From NCBI GenBank assembly GCA_031772625.1, contig CM062818.1, positions 1,683,732,167-1,683,796,166 on the forward strand: a DNA stretch of 64,000 nucleotides. Reading direction: 5' to 3'. Of the stretch, positions 1 to 11,638 are shown in pieces. A model generated the notes under the pieces. That model was not told the DNA's origin and searched no databases. It saw only the letters and a program-made list of their open reading frames with translations. Position 1 is the first letter of the stretch, and each line of letters opens with the position of its first letter. The stretch comes from Pinus tabuliformis. Its lineage: Eukaryota; Streptophyta; Pinopsida; Pinales; Pinaceae. The position numbers were made by a program, and so were the translations under genes.

Positions 1-440
1 TCCAGCGTTTGGGTTATCATTAGAGTACTTGATATACCAAGTTAGTGTGCGATCCTCTAAGGCACTAACCAATGTCACCTTCTTCATGTGATCATCTGTA
101 ATGCCTTGAGCTTCCCATATAGATTTCACGACGAACCAGAACTAGTCCAGGTCCTCATTTCCCAAGCCTTTGAACAAAGGAATCTTCACTGAATTTGCCA
201 TACTGAATTTGCCATACTGAATTTCAGTGGAGGTGGAGGTGGTACAGGTGAGGTTGCAGGTGATGACGATGAACTTGGAGGTGGTGTGGGTGGAGGTGGC
301 AATTGCAGGAATCCTTGTCTTATCAACTGAATAACACTTCGCGGAGAAGCCCGCTATCCCCTCTTTGTCACCTCGCAAAGGTGAAATCAATGGACTATAT
401 TTAGGACCCTTTTTTTCTCTCGTTCCTGTAATTTTTTCCA
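1..440 (-). mobile_element. Ty3/gypsy gag start (A-type, adjacent copy), cut by window edge
   Basis: Reading on the minus strand, this stretch encodes the N-terminal part of a gypsy capsid protein with the signature SVKIPLFKGLGNEDLD. The same signature lies in element A at about 27290, and DNA similarity between positions 1-1963 and about 27100-29033 is continuous. The left end of the window therefore holds an A-type LTR plus leader followed by a gag start. Because the accessory ORF of A lies on the other side of this LTR, the arrangement is LTR-internal-LTR-internal rather than a simple 3' end. It is a fossil, broken, and continues outside the window. Confidence 0.75.
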
Positions 441-1963
441 CTTCGCATAGCCCTGAACATCAAGGTAGCTGCATAACCCGCTTTTCGCACAATAACATTT
501 TAATCTAGGTATTCAAAGATTTCAAGTACTGACCTCGTAGTCCTTTGAAAAATCATTGCTCTGCCTCGTTGTAGCTGACTGAGGTATCGACTACAAATTC
601 AGTTACAAATCCTCCTATGACGCGATTGAGCCAATGATTGACAACACGGGTGATCTTATTCTCAGATGCTTACAATTTTTGTACTAGCTCCGGGGTCCAA
701 ATAATAGGACCGTCAAGTTTCCACCTTCCTGGGCTATCTGCTAGCTTCGCAATCCACTCGTATAGCCCAACCAAAAAGGAATACAAAAATATCTAGTGTA
801 TTTTTGTATATAGGTACCTATCCAACCACTGTTCCTTTGTCAGTCATGGACTTTTATTCTCCTGCACCATGAATTCATGGATATCCCTATCCAATCAGTC
901 TCCAATATCTTTCTTAGTTGGATTCCAGTGATACGACATCATACATCTCTTATGTAGATTCATTTCCCAGCAATGGAACCATTTTTTGGCTTGAGGGGGC
1001 CTGACCCAAGTTCAACGTTAGTTAGCCAAACAAATCCCTACACTACTAGCTCTTTCGACATCAACCCGCAGAGTGCGGACTGAAGTCTCACCCGTAGCAG
1101 TATGGGGGGATGCTCGAACCAAGTTTTCACGCCCTGAGATGGTCGTGATGTCGGTTTATTCCTTCTATTCCTACCTTCGAGCATGTCACTTAGTTCTAGG
1201 GCTCACCAGAATAGCCCTCTATTCCGCCCTTCAGTACCTCCGCAAAAGGGTACAATTGACCTTCATGTAGTCCTCACCTGCGACTTAGGTACTTTCACAC
1301 TACTAGGGCAGCATACCGTGCAGATTCCAAAACTAGTCTAAGTGTCTTACTTATCTTTTTAAACAGGTATAGTTAGCATCATGTAAATATATGTTCTTAC
1401 TTGCATTCACTTAAACAACATAATTACATATATTCGCGCATCATATAAGCATCATAATTGAAATCCATACACAATACGACAAGATGCATTAATCGAAACA
1501 AAGACACAGAATTTGCAGAATACTTCTCTTTATCGATATCTTCAAGTGATTACAGACTCTATCCATGATGGGTACACAGCTGCAGGGGTTTGCGCACTCA
1601 GCTGCGAACTTCCACCCTAGACCTTTGCGTACTCAGCAGCAGAGCCTCTACTTACGCTACGATCTGAAACTTATAATTCTTACTTCAGAGCTATGACTAT
1701 CTAAGACTTATCTGAACTATTACTCTTAAAACTACTTAGAGCTTAGCTCTTTTTATACAATCCCATGGTCCGCGGACCATGGGTAGATCTTTTACAGTCA
1801 ACTTTACTTTACAAAAATAAGGGCAGACAAGCCTCTATGACTCATGACACCTTCGTGCTCCATGACCACAAAATGCAGAGTCTTTACAAGTTTATTACAA
1901 AATTCGACCCAAAATATGGGCTTTTAGCCCCCAAACTGTCCTTGGGGGATCCTGTTCCCAACA
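441..1963 (-). repeat. LTR plus leader of gypsy element A (left copy)
   Basis: This block is a diverged direct copy of 27410-29033. On the minus strand the LTR begins TGTTGGGAACAGG at 1963, where similarity to the other copy stops abruptly. It is preceded by a G-rich tract (TTGGGGGCT) that fits a polypurine tract. I could not place the inner end of the LTR or a clear primer-binding site, so LTR and leader are given together. Short open frames inside it look like chance. Confidence 0.65.
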
Positions 1964-3522
1964 AGCCCCCAACACAAACATCATGACTCTCCCTCGAGTC
2001 ACTCAACAGGGGCAGAGATCTATGCACGAAGCCCTTCCAGCTCGACCCATGTGACCATAACCTCGATAGTGCACTGAGCTGCCGCCTGCTTCGCGTCTTC
2101 AACCATCTGCTCGGTCACTGCTCCTGCATTGTCTACCTAAAGCTTTTGCTACATCGCTTGTAGATTCACAAGCTTACCTTCAATAGATCCTCTCACCGTG
2201 TAAGCCTCATCTAGCTAGGGCTTCAATCTTTTCTTCAATACTACTTCCCTGTGCAGTGCTACATCCACCTATTCCTTCAGCTGCTTGGCCTCCTGCAAAT
2301 TTGCTAGTCTTTGTGTCAACACAACGGTTCACGCTATGCCCTTAACCTCATTGTAGCACTGCTGTAGCTCGCGCGCTTCTGTATCTAGTCGCTGGACATT
2401 GGGGTCCTCCTGCAAGCTTGTCAGGACCTCAAATGACTCCTCAAAAATTTGTGTGCAGTCTGCTACTGTATTATCCACCACCGCTACTTCTTCTATGACA
2501 GTGGTCGCCCGTTGCTCCTTCACTTATGGCGAAGTTGAAGGTTGGGCCTTCAACTGTAATTCTGTGATTTGCAGGTTCAACTCCAACTGAACCCTCTCCA
2601 TCTCAGTATGAGTGTCACACACCCCTATGGCTAGCTTGCGGATGTGCACCTCAACTGGCTCCTCCTCAGGAATGGCCAACTCTGGGACCATTTGGCATGC
2701 ATCCTCGACGACTTGCATAATGCGCTTGCTCTAATTGGTCGCCTCGATCTCAGCAACGATGGCAGAATCTCACTATAGTGCCATCTACTCATTGTTGATC
2801 CGATGTTCACTGATCACCTGGAGGGTGCGGTGCTCATGGGCCCTCGTCTCCGCAATCACTCCATCTTGCAAGAGGTGGAGTGCTTCACGCGAGAGCGTTG
2901 CTAGATTCAACCCTACTCCCTTTAGGGTGCTGACAATGGGCCTGTCAGCTTCGTTCTCCGTGGTCTGTGCTCCATCAGGCAGCACTATCGCGTTAGAGGC
3001 CTTCGCAGGCAGCATCTCGGCAACCTCTAAAGTGCCGATAGCTAGGCTGGTAGACACCGTGCCAACTTGCGACGCGCGGGTCTGCAGCTCCTGCAACCCT
3101 GTTTGGATAGCCCCCAAGATTATCTGCTACTGCTGCTCAAATTGTTGTAGGGCCTCTGCAGTGACATCCCTCACTATGTCACCGATATCATGCAGATCAC
3201 CCTCTATTAGCGTGATAGGGTCCAGTGATGTCTTGGTAGCCTTTGATTTCTTCCTGGACCCTCCTTTCTCTAGCTCCCTTGGGTGCTTGATGTGGGTGAA
3301 CGTCTCCTGTGGGTCAAATCCGTGCTGCTCATCTATCTCCTCCTCTATCTCAGGTGAAGGCAACCTCACGCCTTTGTTAGAGCCTCGCTCTGTCCCACCT
3401 GTCTGCTTTGTTTTCTGTTGTGCAGCCTCACGTTCCACCTGGGCCTTCTCAGTGGCCTCCTTTTTCCTCTTTTTGGACAGCTGTGTCATCTTAAGCTTGG
3501 CTTCCTCCTTCTTTTTCTGCGT
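1964..3522 (-). mobile_element. Element A accessory ORF, C-terminal half (coiled coil)
   Basis: Minus-strand coding remnant lying after pol in element A. It begins with a Lys/Glu/Gln-rich segment (KKKEEAKLKMTQLSKKRKKE) and continues with acidic and heptad-like segments that look like coiled coil, then stretches rich in Glu, Val and Leu near 2330-2720. No retroviral enzyme motif, signal peptide or membrane span is visible. The ORF is physically split: element B1 is inserted at its upper end (3522/11639), and the rest lies at 11639-13690. It is broken in several places. Product unknown; it may be structural or nucleic-acid binding, but this is not shown. Confidence 0.55.
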
Positions 3523-4586
3523 TGTTATAGACATTTTTGTGCCTTACAGCATGAAGCATGAAATGTCCATAATCTAAGGGATCTAAAGTCCCTAAACATG
3601 TTGTTCCTACCCCTAGAGGAACAAGGTCAACAAACCACAGCACTGAATAGCAGTTCTCCACCTGAAAACACTCAAAAACAAGGCAATTCTGGATCATGTC
3701 AACTGCTCCACTGAGCATCTGCGCTGAATGTCAACTGCTCCACTATCTACCTGCGCTGAATGTCAACTGCAAAGAAGGCTACCTGCGCTGGGCGAGTTGG
3801 GACATGTGGCACAGTCATTCCTCAAGGTGTCAATGCCCATGAAGCTTCCAAAATGACACTTGGATCAGGGAATTCGACTGGTGATGAGTAAGAGGGTCTA
3901 GATCTCCAAGTGGAAGCAAGAACCTCCAAGTGGACTCAAGAACTGAAGAATAACTGAAGTGAGAGAGGACACTAGTCAGCTTCATGCCAGCCTCAAGCTG
4001 ACTCATCCTTTCTCCAAAACTCCTATATATAGATCTCTCTCATGAGGTCTAGGGAGGCTGGAATCTTGTGAATGTAAGGAAGTGTTGTTGGTTTGAGTTT
4101 AGAACTATTGGGTGATTTGCTTTGAAGGAGGTGAAGAGGAGATTTCTTTCTGCTGGGAAGGTGATGCTGGATTGGGCCTCTTATGGTTGTATCACTTCCT
4201 GAACTTTACTTCTTCCATTAATAAAGCATTTGATTTTCTTCTATATGCATGTATCTCAATGATGTATTGTTATGCTTGTGTATTTGATTTATTCTAATCC
4301 TTGAATCAATTATGAATGCATGCTTCTTGTAGTTTCCCTCTCTTGCCATTTTGCAGGATCTTGGTGTAGCTGGGCCAGTGAAAGAGCAAGGAGCTGGGAG
4401 CAAGCAGCAAGGAGAGAAGATTGGATCAACCATTAGCGAAAGACATCGGTTACTGGATCTCTTTCTCCCCTATTTTACTTTCATAAAGAAGAAATCTTAG
4501 ATAGCTTTGCTTCGATTGTTGCTGAGGTACTATCACCCTTAGAGTCGGATAGGGTCATTCCGTATTGGATACTTTTCCCAACAACA
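3523..4586 (+). repeat. B1 5' LTR
   Basis: Begins TGTTATAGACA and ends CCCAACAACA, matching 10575-11638 at the same length (1064 bp). It contains a TATA-like TCCTATATATAG near 4022 and an AATAAA near 4220, which suit the promoter and polyadenylation signal of an LTR. Near 3700-3800 it holds short sub-repeats built on CTGCGCTGAATGTCAACTG. Confidence 0.92.
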
Positions 4587-4587
4587 A

Positions 4588-4610
4588 ATTGGCGACTCCA
4601 CTGGGGATCG
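4588..4610 (+). other. B1 primer-binding site
   Basis: TTGGCGACTCCACTGGGGA follows the 5' LTR end after a one- or two-base gap. This form (TGGCGACTCCACTGGGGA) is common at the start of plant gypsy internal regions, and B2 carries a related version (TGGCGAATCCACTAGGGA). Confidence 0.85.
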
Positions 4611-6289
4611 TATCTTGTTGGTTGTTTGTGTTTTTGCTATTCATTTCCTAAACACAGGGAGTACCGAATCGAACTGCATTTGGACCTTTCAAATGCAAAG
4701 TAGAGGGCAACTACTCTAGCTCAGTTTCTGGGCATGTTTATGATTTGAAGAGTTGATCCACAAGGAATCTGAACATCTCTTAGTGATAGCTTTTCATCCT
4801 CCTAATTACCCTTTAGTGTGTACTTGATTGATAGCTTTGATTTGGCCAAAAATTGTGAATTTTTGAGCAATCTGTAACCCGGAAACCAAGAGAAACGAGA
4901 GTTTCTCTCTTCATTGCAGGCACTGTGAAGGCAGTCTGCATTTAATCGCAGGTCCCGAAGGGGCTACCTACGCTGAATGTCAAACTGACAGTGTACTACC
5001 TGCGCTGAACCAGTTTTGCCTTATGCAACTGGGGTTCCCTGCTGTTTATTGCCCTGTTTTCATCCTTGTTTTTGCAGCCTGTTATCAGTCAATGTACCTA
5101 TCTGAAACCACCTTTCCTTGCCACTATTCCGCCTCGGTTGTATAAAGAAACTGTATTTGTTCTTTGTGTATTTCTTACATCATTTGTAGTTTCCCATAAC
5201 GAAAGTGAACTAGTCTTGCTGTGGCCTCTTAGATCTAGACCTGTGATAAGTGTCGTTTTGATCTTAAGAGTTAGTTTGTTTGTTGTTCATAGCTGATTGA
5301 GCTTTTTCTTTCGTCATATGGTTTGAATTTATGTATTTCTAGTGTCGAAACAAGTAAATCTTAAGGTGTCTTTTGATTTTGGACAAAGCTTGTTTGCTTT
5401 CACTTGAAATTGAATTCAAAGTTATACAACAGCTTTCTTTTTGTAGTACATCAACATTAAGAAAGAGAAAAGAAATACCTGCATTGTGCATGTGCATTTT
5501 GACAGCTTGTATGTTGATTTAGGGAAAAGTGCATTAGTGTGTGCTCTATGATCTGTGTGAAAAGATGATGTCTTTCTTTTCCCTCAGTAGTTAAGATTTT
5601 CAAAGTTGAAAGATTGAAAAGCTTGCTTATCATCTTAGACTGCATTTAGGAAGTTGTATTATACATCTCGTGGTGATCCATAAAGGCAAACTGCTAAACA
5701 AGATCAACTTAAAATGAATTGAATTTACATAACAACGCTTTGAAACATAACGCAAACACATAGAGGTCTAAGGTAGAGACGTGTTCCGGCGTCGTTAAAC
5801 ATAGTGACTGTCGATCTCGAAGAAGGTGGGTGATTCCTCCTGAGAGTCGGTGGCACTAATACGGACCTGTGCTCCCACGTACCGTCGCGTATATATTGGG
5901 AGACCCCTATAGGAACAAAGCCTTTATCCATAGGAAGCCATGTCAACCGCCCTACTGATCGCAATGCAGTGAACACAGCATTCACGAAGATCGACCACTC
6001 GTACCGTAAAACGTATTCTGTGGTTTTGCGAAAAGTTTGGCACACACTCTGCCTAGAAGTCCAGAGTAGTTTCTTTTGGCCTTTTTCAAACTCTATAACT
6101 GAAAAAGTCCATCCGAGCATTTGTCACTTCGGGCTCGTTAAAACATCGAAGGAGACTAGAGTCATCTTTAGCTTTTTCTCGACTCTTAAAAAGTGAAAAA
6201 GCAAGTTGTGTCTAAAGCGTCGTTATAAAATTTATTTTAAACGGAACATAATCATCTCCTATTCCTGCGTTGATCTGTAGGTTGAGAAC
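4611..6289 (+). other. B1 untranslated leader
   Basis: About 1.7 kb without a convincing coding frame. Near 4960-5010 it carries further CTACCTGCGCTGAA-type sub-repeats like those in the LTR. Around 6120-6190 is a CTCGTTAAA-type motif that recurs in the 3' non-coding part of the element. Confidence 0.6.
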
Positions 6290-7880
6290 ATGGAACACCC
6301 CAACCAAGGAATTCCCCATGATGGAAATCCTAGTCCTTTCTCCTCTTGGGGAGAAGTTGGTGCGCCCCACATGGCCACATTGTCGCTTCCAGGACTGACA
6401 ATTGGCCTGCCAATTTGGCTTTTCTCAACCAATGTAGTTCAGAACACCACGGTTCCTGAACAGTCGAGTCAACAGTTAGATCAGTCTAGAGCTACCCACC
6501 AGCCTTCTACTTCCTATAACTCTTCCTCCAATCCTTCATCTTCGCAAGGTAGAGCCGGCAAAAGCCAAGCTCCCATGGAGAAGAAGGAGAAGAAGAAGAG
6601 AGAAGAAGAAGAAGGAGCCTAAGGCGACTGGGGGAAAGCAAAAGACATCTGACAAAAATCCACACACAGCACAGACCGGGCCTAAATCGCCATGTGTCAT
6701 ATGTAGAGGAGACCACTTCCATAGAGATTGTCCCTGTATTCCCCGGATACTAAGGGAATGGTCCCCTCGTTTGCACAATTCGGGAGCATCAACCTCTGAT
6801 AGCCATGTTGAATGCTTACCGTCAACCAGCGAAAGTGAAGGTTCAAGACAAAGAGGGGGAGCAAGATCCCCCTGCAGACTGTGTGAAGGCGATCACGCCA
6901 TCCACCGTTGTCCCTTCTTAGACGAAGCGAAGAGAGTTTTGGAAGATCGTCCGGTTTCACCGTTAAGAATTCCTCCTGGATACAAAAAACTCGTGCCAAG
7001 TCCTTCGTTGGTTGAGAATACAGCTGGCCCGCTCAAGTGGTCAGCTGAAGCATCAGTCATTGAAAATGAACCTACTGAATCCAGACCGGACGAAAGTCCA
7101 AAGGTCGAAACGGCAGTTGACCCGGTTCTTCCTTCAGAAGTTTCATCGTCAAATGACACCGTCACTGAAGATTCATCTTCAAATGACACCCTCACCGAAG
7201 AGAATAAGGATGACACCATCCAGATTCTTTTCATCAGCACAGACTCTGATGAGCATCAGGGCAATGCGCCCATTCCTTTATCGCAGGAAGGAACATCGTC
7301 AGGGTCATATCCGACCGTGTATTCGGTCCCACCACCAAGCAACCTGGTTGTATCCTTTGATTGGAATCAACTAGGCAGACCCCGGTTGCCATCCAGTATA
7401 CCATTCAGAATCATAGTCCAAATATACAGAATGGTAATGGCTGGCACTATCATTGATGAAGGGGCATCTGTGAGTATCCTTTCCTCTATTGCTTGGAAAG
7501 CACTGGGTTCCCCGGCGCTTTTGCCTGAGATAAGAAATCTCTCGGGTTTCGATAAAGGAACCAGTCGACCATTAGGGATCCTCCCCAATGTGCCTGTAAC
7601 ATTGAAAGGGAAGACCGTTCAAATGAATGTGATGGTCGTTTAAGGACCCTTGGATTATAACCTACTCCTTGGACGAGACTATATATATTGCATGGGAGCA
7701 ATAGTCTCCTCACTCTTTAGAGTAATGTGTTTTCCACACGAAGGAAGAATGGTCAAACTCGTAGACCAACTTTCATTTCCAGGATCACGCATCGCAAATA
7801 GTCACATACCAACCCTGAATGGTCTATTCAATCAAGAAATGTCTCCACCCCCAGTCCTTCTTCCCGATGAGTGCGAGTGA
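6290..7880 (+). pseudogene. B1 gag-like/zinc-knuckle and retropepsin-like coding region
   Basis: Starts MEHPNQGIPHDGNPSPFSSW at 6290; the matching start in B2 is MESTNQGIPLGGNPS, which supports this start. A Lys/Glu-rich stretch follows, then two CCHC-like knuckles (CVICRGDHFHRDC near 6690 and CRLCEGDHAIHRC near 6875). A Ser/Thr/acidic linker comes next, then a retropepsin-like domain with the active-site form IIDEGASVSILSS near 7450 and a C-terminal DYNLLLGRDY near 7655. No capsid domain that I recognise is present. It is a fossil with a few breaks. Known role of such parts: RNA packaging (knuckles) and polyprotein cleavage (retropepsin). Confidence 0.75.
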
Positions 7881-10560
7881 TTCGGAAAGATGGGACTGGA
7901 ACCCAGGGGGCATGCATCCTGGTCTGCTTTGGGCAGAGAAAACCTTGAGTATAAGATAGAATTTCCGCGAGAGAATATGACTAGTCCGTACCCCGTCCAT
8001 AGAGGAAGAGGGGTTGTTCTGGAATAGGATTCTTTTGTCAAAGTTACGTGTTTGACAAGAGTCATTCACCCTTGTCTATTTCGGTAGACAGTGCCGAGGA
8101 AATGTTTTTGTTTGAAGAAGTTAACGAAACAATCTTTGGGTAACAAGAAAGAGGCAAGCCTCCCTCAATAACACAAATGTTTTGCCTTTGAGTAGTGTTC
8201 TTCTCTTGTCGCAAGTAGTTGCTCTCTTGTCGCAAGTAGCTGTTCTCTTGCGATTTGCAAAAGATCTGTTAAAAGTTGGGCTAACGAGAAGACAAGTATC
8301 GCGTAAGACCCGTTAAAAATAACGAGAAGACAAGTATCGTTAACATTAGACTGGCAAGACGACAAGTAGCTGTGAACACCCAAAGAAAAACAGAGGTGGG
8401 AAGGAGGAGGGGCAGCCTTGAAATTGTATTTTATACCTGGGGGCATGCAAACCTTTTGGAGTGCAAGCAAAGAGCGGTTATTTATCTTTTTTTTGGATTA
8501 GTCATTTCCGAACTCGCATAAAGAAAGGATATGGAGTAAAGCTCAGTGAGATGAAACTCCTTAAAAAATAGAGATCTCACAGGGGACATTTCTTATCTTA
8601 TAACTGGTATTCGAGCAGTTTTAGCATAAAGTTCATGCTCGTTAAAAAATAAACGCAAGATCCGAGCAGTTTTAACACGGCCTTCATGCTCGTTAAAAAA
8701 TAAATATAAGCAGTGAGCAATGTTTCCTCCAGAGTTTAAGCTCATTTTTAAATAAAAAATGAACCTATCCCGGTAAATAACCGCTGTGATCGTAAATTTA
8801 TTAGCCATAAAAAGCCTTGGTCGTGTTTTGCACCTGCCACCTCCACTTTCATTTGGCCGATCGTTCACCTCCATATGATTGTTTACCCATTTTGAGGAAC
8901 AACTGCGAAGAGTGATTTCGCCTAGCCATCCTTGTGACACTGCCGTGATTGGAAAATTCCAACCTGTACCTGGAATCAGTTGCTATCCCTGTTTATCACT
9001 CGTTCCTCAAAAGACGAGTCTTCTTTAATCTCTTTTCATCTGACTCGTAAAATATGAAAAGTTTGCCAAGTTTTGGCCTTCCAGCTCGTTAAAGTGATCG
9101 GAAGAGCTATCCCTCCTCTAGATTTTAATCTTTTTGGACCTGAGGGATTATTGCACAAAAAGGTCGAGCGCTTGTTTTATTCGGCTCGTTAAAGTTATCG
9201 AAAACTCATCCCTTCTGTATTGTTTTATAATTTTTCGGACTTAAGGGATTAGATGACGAAAAAGGAATTTTGGAGTTAACTTTCTGTACCTTTTCAGACT
9301 CTCTAAAAATGAAAAGGACCGAGTTTTCCTTGTCGTTAGACTCGTTAAAATGATTAAATAGCGACAAACTTGTCTTTAGACGAGAACGAGTTTCCCTATC
9401 GCTAGGCTCGTTAAAACATAGCGATGGGCTTGCCCGAAGGGCAGGTTATAGAACAAGCATATGTTATCCTCCTCAAGCTTGACAAAAATAAAGAGGTACT
9501 GGTCAGAAATGACTGGGGAAAAATTGGGAGAACCTCAAAGCTTTAATGGTAGCAAGTCGCTCTTGAACATGACACTTTTCCTCCGTATCACATCGAGTTG
9601 GGTTGTTTCATTCACCGGTCTCATCACCATGGTCTCGCCAAACCATCCATTTGGGGTAATGCTACCGATCCATCACATCAGTGTCATTATATGTTCAAGA
9701 GATGTTGTTCAGAAAGAGTCAACCGTGTCCCATCCACTGCCATACATTATCCTTCATCCATCCATGACCGCCACCCTGAATCATATGTCACAGATTGTTT
9801 TCACCTCCACTAAAATCATTAGCTCCGTTCCGTGTCACTGATGTGGGATTCATTAAGGCCCTCCTTTGACGGATCGCTTCTTGTCGACTTCAGCTCATTA
9901 TCCAAGAAGTTGATCTAGGAACAACCCCTTCAGTACTTTGAAGCTTGCATGCCTCAATGGCAAGTTTCTCACTTCCGGCGACAGGTATACATCAATGACC
10001 TTCGACCGAAAGATTTTGCGTGGTGTTCGACGCCAAGTCCTTTATTCACACCACGTGAATTGTACTGCAGTACCTTGAGGGTCATTATCATTATCGGTGA
10101 TTCCTCTCGCGCTTGTTAACGGTTTACATCATTGACCGGTAATCAAGCGATGTCTTTCCATGTTCGACTTCAGCGCAATTCTCACATGGATCGACTTGTA
10201 CTTAGAGTGAAGATCGAACGAGTTTGAAGACCCCGGATCTAGTTTCATCCATCCGGGCTGCGATATATATTCAAGAAATATAAAGACATTTGACATGTAC
10301 ATCATTGCAGCAGATGATCATCCTACTCAAAGGATGATAATTTCAGCAGAGAATTATCAGTCTATCATCAGACGATCGTCTGTTCTATGTACCAAAATGA
10401 ATTTATAAAGCTGAGCATGGGAATGCCCGCCTCACCTAGATCATGAAAGCAGAATGAAAAATAATGTATTGTATTGTATTTTATTACAGGTCACCTCTCA
10501 GCGATTGAATGAACTTCGGATCCTCCTGATAAAGCATTTCACCCGATAAACGACCTCATA
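7881..10560 (+). other. B1 3' non-coding region with recurring CTCGTTAAA motif
   Basis: About 2.7 kb with no enzyme-like coding frame where an autonomous gypsy element would have RT to integrase. The motif CTCGTTAAA recurs near 8636, 8690, 9088, 9187, 9342 and 9408, often with neighbouring text such as GAGGGATTA or TAGCGA. Its complement TTTAACGAG recurs in the matching part of B2 (about 19040-19340). Confidence 0.6.
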
Positions 10561-10574
10561 CTTTAGGGGGCAAC
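10561..10574 (+). other. B1 polypurine tract region
   Basis: CTTTAGGGGGCAAC lies directly before the 3' LTR. B2 has the matching GCTTTAGGGGACAAC before its 3' LTR. This is the expected place for plus-strand priming. Confidence 0.8.
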
Positions 10575-11638
10575 TGTTATAGACATTTTTGTGCCTTACA
10601 GCATGAAGCATGAAATGTCCATAATCTAAGGGATCCAAAGTCCCTAAACATGTTGTTCCTACCCCTAGAGGAACAAGGTCAGCAAACCACAGCACTGAAT
10701 AGCAGTTCTCCACCTGAAAACACTCAAAAACAAGGCGATTCTGGATCATGTGAACTGCTCCACTGAGCATCTGCGCTGAATGTAAACTGCTCCACTGTCT
10801 ACCTGCGCTGAATGTCAACTGCAAAGAAGGCTACCTGCGCTGGGCGAGTTGGGACATGTGGCACAGTCATTCCTCAAGGTGTCAATGCCCATGAAGCTTC
10901 CAAAATGACACTTGGATCAGGGAATTCGACTGGTGATGAGTAAGAGGGTCTAGATCTCCAAGTGGAAGCAAGAACCTCCATGTGGACTCAAGAACTGAAG
11001 AATAACTGAAGTGAGAGAGGACACTAGTCAGCTTCATGCCAGCCTCAAGCTGACTCATCCTTTCTCCAAAACTCCTATATATAGATCTCTCTCATGAGGT
11101 CTAGGGAGGCTGGAATCTTGTGAATGTAAGGAAGTGCTGTTGGTTTGAGTTTAGAACTATTGGGTGATTTGCTTTGAAGGAGGTGAAGAGGAGATTTCTT
11201 TCTGCTGGGAAGGTGATGCTGGATTGGGCCTCTTATGGTTGTATCACTTCCTGAACTTTACTTCTTCCATTAATAAAGCATTTGAGGTTCTTCTATATGC
11301 ATGTATCTCAATGATGTATTGTTATGCTTGTGTATTTGATTTATTCTAATCCTTGAATCAATTATGAATGTATGCTTCTTGTAGTTTCCCTCTCTTGCCA
11401 TTTTGCAGGATCTTGGTGTAGCTGGGACAGTGAAAGAGCAAGGAGCTGGGAGCAAGCAGCAAGGAGAGAAGATTGGATCAACCATTAGCGAAAGACATCG
11501 GTTACTGGATCTCTTTCTCCCCTATTTTACTTTCATAAAGAAGAAATCTTAGATAGCTTTGCTTCGATTGTTGCTGAGGTACTATCACCCTTAGAGTGGG
11601 ATAGGGTCATTCCGTATTGGATACTTTTCCCAACAACA
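10575..11638 (+). repeat. B1 3' LTR
   Basis: 1064 bp, nearly identical to 3523-4586, starting TGTTATAGACA and ending CAACAACA. The flanking TGCGC resembles the TGCGT on the other side. Confidence 0.92.

Larger units (their letters stand above)
3523..11638 (+). mobile_element. B1: gag/protease-only LTR retrotransposon, likely non-autonomous
   Basis: An 8.1 kb plus-strand LTR element inserted in element A. It has two 1064 bp LTRs, a primer-binding site directly after the 5' LTR, a polypurine tract directly before the 3' LTR, and a near-matching 5 bp flank (TGCGT/TGCGC). By eye the LTRs differ at about 13 positions (roughly 1.2%), so it is fairly young. Its coding part holds two CCHC-like knuckles and a retropepsin-like domain. 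I find no reverse transcriptase, RNase H or integrase anywhere in it, so it probably moved using enzymes from another element. The coding part has a few breaks. Confidence 0.88.

Noticed and set aside
2735-3577. 280-residue plus-strand open frame
   Set aside because: Cys/Ser-rich shadow of the minus-strand Glu/Lys coiled-coil ORF of element A, which explains its openness.
4112-4297. 61-residue frame present in both B1 LTRs
   Set aside because: Repeated only because the LTR is repeated, lies across the TATA-downstream and polyadenylation region, and has no domain.
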